From the NCBI RefSeq assembly GCF_003268775.1, contig NZ_QLSU01000004.1, forward strand, positions 372,001 through 436,000: 64,000 bases of DNA, in the 5' to 3' direction. The notes under the pieces were generated by a model. It did not search any database. It saw only the letters and a program-made list of their open reading frames with translations, and was not told where the DNA came from. The position numbers and the translations under genes were made by a program. Positions 61,312 to 64,000 of the stretch are shown piece after piece; within the stretch, counting starts at the first letter, position 1; each line of letters starts with the position of its first letter. Source of the DNA: Paraburkholderia unamae. Its GTDB lineage: Bacteria > Pseudomonadota > Gammaproteobacteria > Burkholderiales > Burkholderiaceae.

Positions 61312-62203
61312 TTCCGCGCTCAAGTTGCCTGGCGCCGACGCGCACGCAGCCGCCGTGCGCCGCCGCGAACGGCGCGCGCAGTGGCACATCGCGTTTCTGC
61401 TCGTGTTCGTGCTGGGGCCGCTCGTCGTGTATCCGCTCGTGCGGCTCGTGCTGCTGAGTCTTTCGGACGCGCACGGCTTGAGTTTCCACGCCTACGCGAC
61501 CTTCTTCGGCAATCCCGATTCGCGCGGCGTGATCGCCACGACGCTGTGGATTCTGTTCCTCAGTGCGGGTCTCGCTTCCGTGCTCGGCGTCGCACTCGCT
61601 GCGCTGCTGTTCTTCAAGCCGTTTCCGGGCGCGAGCCTCGTCACGCGCTTTCTCGAACTGTTCGTGGCGTTCCCGTCGTTCCTCGTCGCGTTCACGCTGA
61701 TCTTCCTGTACGGCTCGCAGGGCTCGGTGAGCATCGGGCTGCAACGGCTCTTTCATTTGCAGGCGCCGCCGCTCGACTTCCTGTTCGGCATTGGCGGCGT
61801 GGTGCTCGCGGAGGTGGTGTTCTACGCGCCGTTCGTCGTGCGCCCGACGCTCGCCGCGTTCGCACTGCTCGACATGCGGCTGATCGAAGCCGCACGCAGT
61901 CTCGGCGCGAACAGCCGCATGGTCGCCCTGCGCGTGATCCTGCCGCTCGCGTGGCCCGGCATCGCGGCGGGCACGATCCTCTGTTTCCTGCTCACGTTCA
62001 ACGAGTTCGGCATTCTGCTCGTGCTCGGCAGCGCGCACCTCATCACGCTGCCGGTCGCGATCTACAGCTCGGCCACGGTCGATCTCGATCTGCCGACGGC
62101 CGCCGCCGGCGCGGTGGTCATGCTTGCGATGTCGCTTTCCCTGTATGCGCTTTATCGGCGCGTGAATCGCCGCAGTCATGGAGGCGCGCGCAATGTCAAC
62201 TAA
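61289..62203 (+). CDS. phnU: 2-aminoethylphosphonate ABC transporter permease
   Basis: A 304-residue membrane permease with about six transmembrane helices. The binding-protein-dependent transport EAA loop is visible in IEAARSLGANSRMVALRVIL (about 209-228). It starts inside the end of phnT with GAGG ahead, so the genes are translationally coupled, and its last eleven bases overlap phnV. Confidence 0.91.
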   Translation: MSSLSTPDSALKLPGADAHAAAVRRRERRAQWHIAFLLVFVLGPLVVYPLVRLVLLSLSDAHGLSFHAYATFFGNPDSRGVIATTLWILFLSAGLASVLGVALAALLFFKPFPGASLVTRFLELFVAFPSFLVAFTLIFLYGSQGSVSIGLQRLFHLQAPPLDFLFGIGGVVLAEVVFYAPFVVRPTLAAFALLDMRLIEAARSLGANSRMVALRVILPLAWPGIAAGTILCFLLTFNEFGILLVLGSAHLITLPVAIYSSATVDLDLPTAAAGAVVMLAMSLSLYALYRRVNRRSHGGARNVN

Positions 62204-63068
62204 TCCCGCGGCGGGTTCGGACCGCATCGCGCTGCCGCCCAAGCATCTTCGTGCGCGGCCCGTGGAGCGCAGCCTCGTTGCGCGCATCGTCAGCGCGGTG
62301 CTGCTCGGCTTCGCGGCGCTGCTGTGTTTCTGGTTATTCGTGTTGCCGGTGATCGTCGTCGCGCTTTCGAGCGTGGCGTCGCACTGGTCCGGCACGATCC
62401 TGCCCGACGGTTTCAGCACGCGCTGGTTCGAGCGGCTCGGTTCGAGCGATTTCGATGCACTCGCAACGAGTCTCGAAGTCGGCTTCGGCGTGGCGGTGCT
62501 CGGCACGGCGCTGGGGTTGTGGCTTGCGCTCGCGCTCGAAGGACGCGACCGGCGCGGCCTGGGTGCAATCGTCGATACGCTTGCGATGGTGCCCAACGGC
62601 GTGCCGAGCGTGGTGCTCGGCCTCGCGGTGTTGATCGCTTATCACAAGGCGCCTGTGGATTTGTCGAGCTCGGCTGCGATTGTCGTGTTCGTGCAGCTCG
62701 CACTCGTGCTGCCGTTCTGCTATCGATGCGCCTCGGCGGCGCTGCGTCCCGAGTTGACCGTGCTGCGCGAAGCGGCCGCGAGTCTCGGCGCGCCGCCTTC
62801 GATGGTGCTGCGCCGCGTGGTGCTGCCGCAGCTCGTGCCGGCCATCCGCGCGAGTCTGGCGCTGGGCTTCGCGCTGTCGCTCGGCGAACTGGGCGCGACG
62901 CTCACGGTGTATCCACCAGGCTTCGCAACGGTGCCGATCGTCGTGGTGGGCGCGGTGGAGCGTGGGTACTACCTGCCGGCATCGGCGCTCTCGCTGATCC
63001 TGCTGATCGTCTCGCTGGCGGCGCTGCTCCTCATCGCGGCGCGCGTGCCGCGCCGGCGTGCGGACTGA
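62193..63068 (+). CDS. phnV: 2-aminoethylphosphonate ABC transporter permease
   Basis: A 291-residue second permease subunit with an EAA loop (LREAAASLGAPPSMVLRRVV, about 196-215) and six helices. The ATG at 62193 is preferred because GGAGG lies eight bases upstream; an ATG five codons earlier would contain that ribosome binding site. Pairs with PhnU to form the channel. Confidence 0.91.
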   Translation: MSTNPAAGSDRIALPPKHLRARPVERSLVARIVSAVLLGFAALLCFWLFVLPVIVVALSSVASHWSGTILPDGFSTRWFERLGSSDFDALATSLEVGFGVAVLGTALGLWLALALEGRDRRGLGAIVDTLAMVPNGVPSVVLGLAVLIAYHKAPVDLSSSAAIVVFVQLALVLPFCYRCASAALRPELTVLREAAASLGAPPSMVLRRVVLPQLVPAIRASLALGFALSLGELGATLTVYPPGFATVPIVVVGAVERGYYLPASALSLILLIVSLAALLLIAARVPRRRAD

Positions 63069-63081
63069 ACGGATGGATGCC

Positions 63082-63825
63082 ATGCGGTTCGATGCGCCGC
63101 GGGCGCACAACAGACGGGCAGGACCGGACGTGCAAGAGATGAACGACAGCCGCGCGGATGCGGCGGCGGACGCGTCACCCGAGACGACGCCGCTCGCCAT
63201 GGTGCGCCAGCATTCGCTGACTGCGCTGGTGCGCGACGAGATCGAGCGGCGTATCGCGGCCGGTCAGCTCGCGCCCGGCGACAAGCTCAACGAAGCCGAT
63301 TGGGCGGCGCGTCTCGCCGTTTCGCGCGGGCCGGTTCGGGAAGCGTTTCGCGCGCTGGAGCAGGCGGGCCTTGTGCGCAACGAGAAACATCGGGGCGTGT
63401 TCGTGCGCAGTGTCGGCGTGACGGAGGCGCAGGAGTTGGCCGAGGTTTGCGCCGCGCTGCGCGAAGCGGCTTGCCGGATGCTGGCGGCGCGCATCGACGC
63501 GGCTCAGGTCGCGCAATTGCGCGATCAGCTCAATGCAATGCGCGATGCGGTGGTCGCCGAGAACGGCGAAGCCTTCGTGAGCGAGCGCGATGCGTTCCGA
63601 ACGGTGCTCGTCGAGGCGGCGGGCAATGCCAGGTTGCGCGAGGCCTACGAGAGGGCCGTGCGGGAACTGCGGCTCTCGCCGCGCTGCGCGTTGCCGCTGC
63701 ATCGCGCAATGGACGCTTCGTATGCGGGGCATCGGACGCTCCTGAACGCGCTCGCGTCGCGTGACGCCGATGAGTCGGCGAGACGCATGCGCCTGTCCTG
63801 CGGCGATGATGCACAACAGGAATGA
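63082..63825 (+). CDS. phnR: GntR-family phosphonate-utilisation regulator
   Basis: A 247-residue FadR-type GntR regulator: winged HTH (about 42-105, with GPVREAFRALEQAGLVRNEK) and an FCD effector domain (about 115-235). This regulator type travels with phnSTUV in Burkholderia-like genomes, so it most likely senses AEP or a breakdown product and controls this operon. The start is uncertain: other ATGs lie at 63073 and 63139. Confidence 0.88.
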   Translation: MRFDAPRAHNRRAGPDVQEMNDSRADAAADASPETTPLAMVRQHSLTALVRDEIERRIAAGQLAPGDKLNEADWAARLAVSRGPVREAFRALEQAGLVRNEKHRGVFVRSVGVTEAQELAEVCAALREAACRMLAARIDAAQVAQLRDQLNAMRDAVVAENGEAFVSERDAFRTVLVEAAGNARLREAYERAVRELRLSPRCALPLHRAMDASYAGHRTLLNALASRDADESARRMRLSCGDDAQQE

Positions 63826-63891
63826 TGGGCGGCGGCTCGGGGCGGCCGCCTTTTCCAGGTATGTAACGGGTTTGCAAGGGAGTAGCGAAAG

Positions 63892-64000
63892 ATGGCACTG
63901 AGCCTCGCGGATATTCGTGGGTTGTTCGAGACGTACGGCGCGCTGGCCTATAGCGGCGAACCGGTCACGCAACTGGAGCACGCACTGCAAAGCGGCGCCT
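63892..64000 (+). CDS. Phosphonate-degradation HD-domain protein (N-terminal part, cut by the window edge)
   Basis: Only 36 codons are present (MALSLADIRGLFETYGALAY, then SGEPVTQLEHALQSGA). The sequence matches my memory of the HD-domain protein associated with phosphonate degradation operons, related to the PhnZ-type HD oxygenases that cleave the C-P bond of hydroxylated AEP. GGGAG lies nine bases before the ATG. The HD metal motif itself is beyond the edge, so the assignment rests on the N-terminus and context. Confidence 0.75.
   Translation, partial: MALSLADIRGLFETYGALAYSGEPVTQLEHALQSGA

Noticed and set aside
1..64000. CRISPR array, tRNA, rRNA or prophage
   Set aside because: No regularly spaced repeats, no tRNA cloverleaf or rRNA segments, and no phage structural or integrase genes were found on reading.

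Overview
The window is GC-rich chromosomal DNA of a Burkholderiaceae beta-proteobacterium, most likely Paraburkholderia, Caballeronia or Burkholderia. This rests on short lineage-typical proteins (a DUF4148 protein, a DUF3562-like protein, a glycine-zipper outer-membrane protein), on the phnSTUV-GntR-HD phosphonate operon layout, on a periplasmic PaoABC-type aldehyde oxidoreductase, and on the codon bias. I saw no rRNA, tRNA, CRISPR array, intact insertion sequence or prophage. It reads as ordinary chromosome with many regulator/target pairs and a few accessory patches.

Layout. 0-5.6 kb: the 5' part of a PiT phosphate transporter (runs off the left edge), a Cache-GGDEF diguanylate cyclase, an IS630-like HTH protein beside an AT-rich gene desert, and small envelope proteins. 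5.6-9.4 kb: isolated fliD behind a sigma-28 promoter, yigZ, and two gene-free stretches with intrinsic terminators that may mark small RNAs. 9.7-16.6 kb: an acyl-CoA ligase divergent from a Crp/Fnr regulator, a DUF4148 protein, an FtsI paralogue and a chemoreceptor. 17-21 kb: a three-gene phosphonate biosynthesis operon (PEP mutase fused to a cytidylyltransferase, phosphonopyruvate decarboxylase, 2-aminoethylphosphonate transaminase). 21-28 kb: a PepSY iron-linked membrane protein with a Fur-like site, a MobA/MocA-like cytidylyltransferase and paoABC. 28-33.6 kb: a cNMP-binding thioredoxin-reductase-like fusion, a LysR/oxidoreductase divergent pair and an HTH-aspartate carbamoyltransferase fusion. 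34-36 kb: an M23 peptidase / coiled-coil / bactofilin operon. 36-50 kb: dapA-like, nemA-like with ArsR, a chemoreceptor without periplasmic domain, LysR/LacI/IclR/Lrp regulators with adjacent enzymes. 50-57.7 kb: small proteins including a secreted HNH-like protein and an RRM-like protein, nadE, an L,D-transpeptidase, an EamA transporter and a degenerate UbiB-family pseudokinase. 57.9-64 kb: a DeoR regulator followed by a 2-aminoethylphosphonate uptake and catabolism operon that runs off the right edge.

How the genes fit together. The strongest theme is phosphonate chemistry at both ends. One operon should make 2-aminoethylphosphonate (AEP) from phosphoenolpyruvate and activate it as a CMP derivative, presumably to decorate a surface glycan or lipid, but no transferase lies beside it. 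About 37 kb away a second operon should import AEP and begin its breakdown, behind a sequence close to a PHO box. A Fur-like site overlaps the putative promoter of the biosynthetic operon. Other points worth checking are the UbiB pseudokinase, the HTH-ATCase fusion, the bactofilin operon and the candidate small RNAs.
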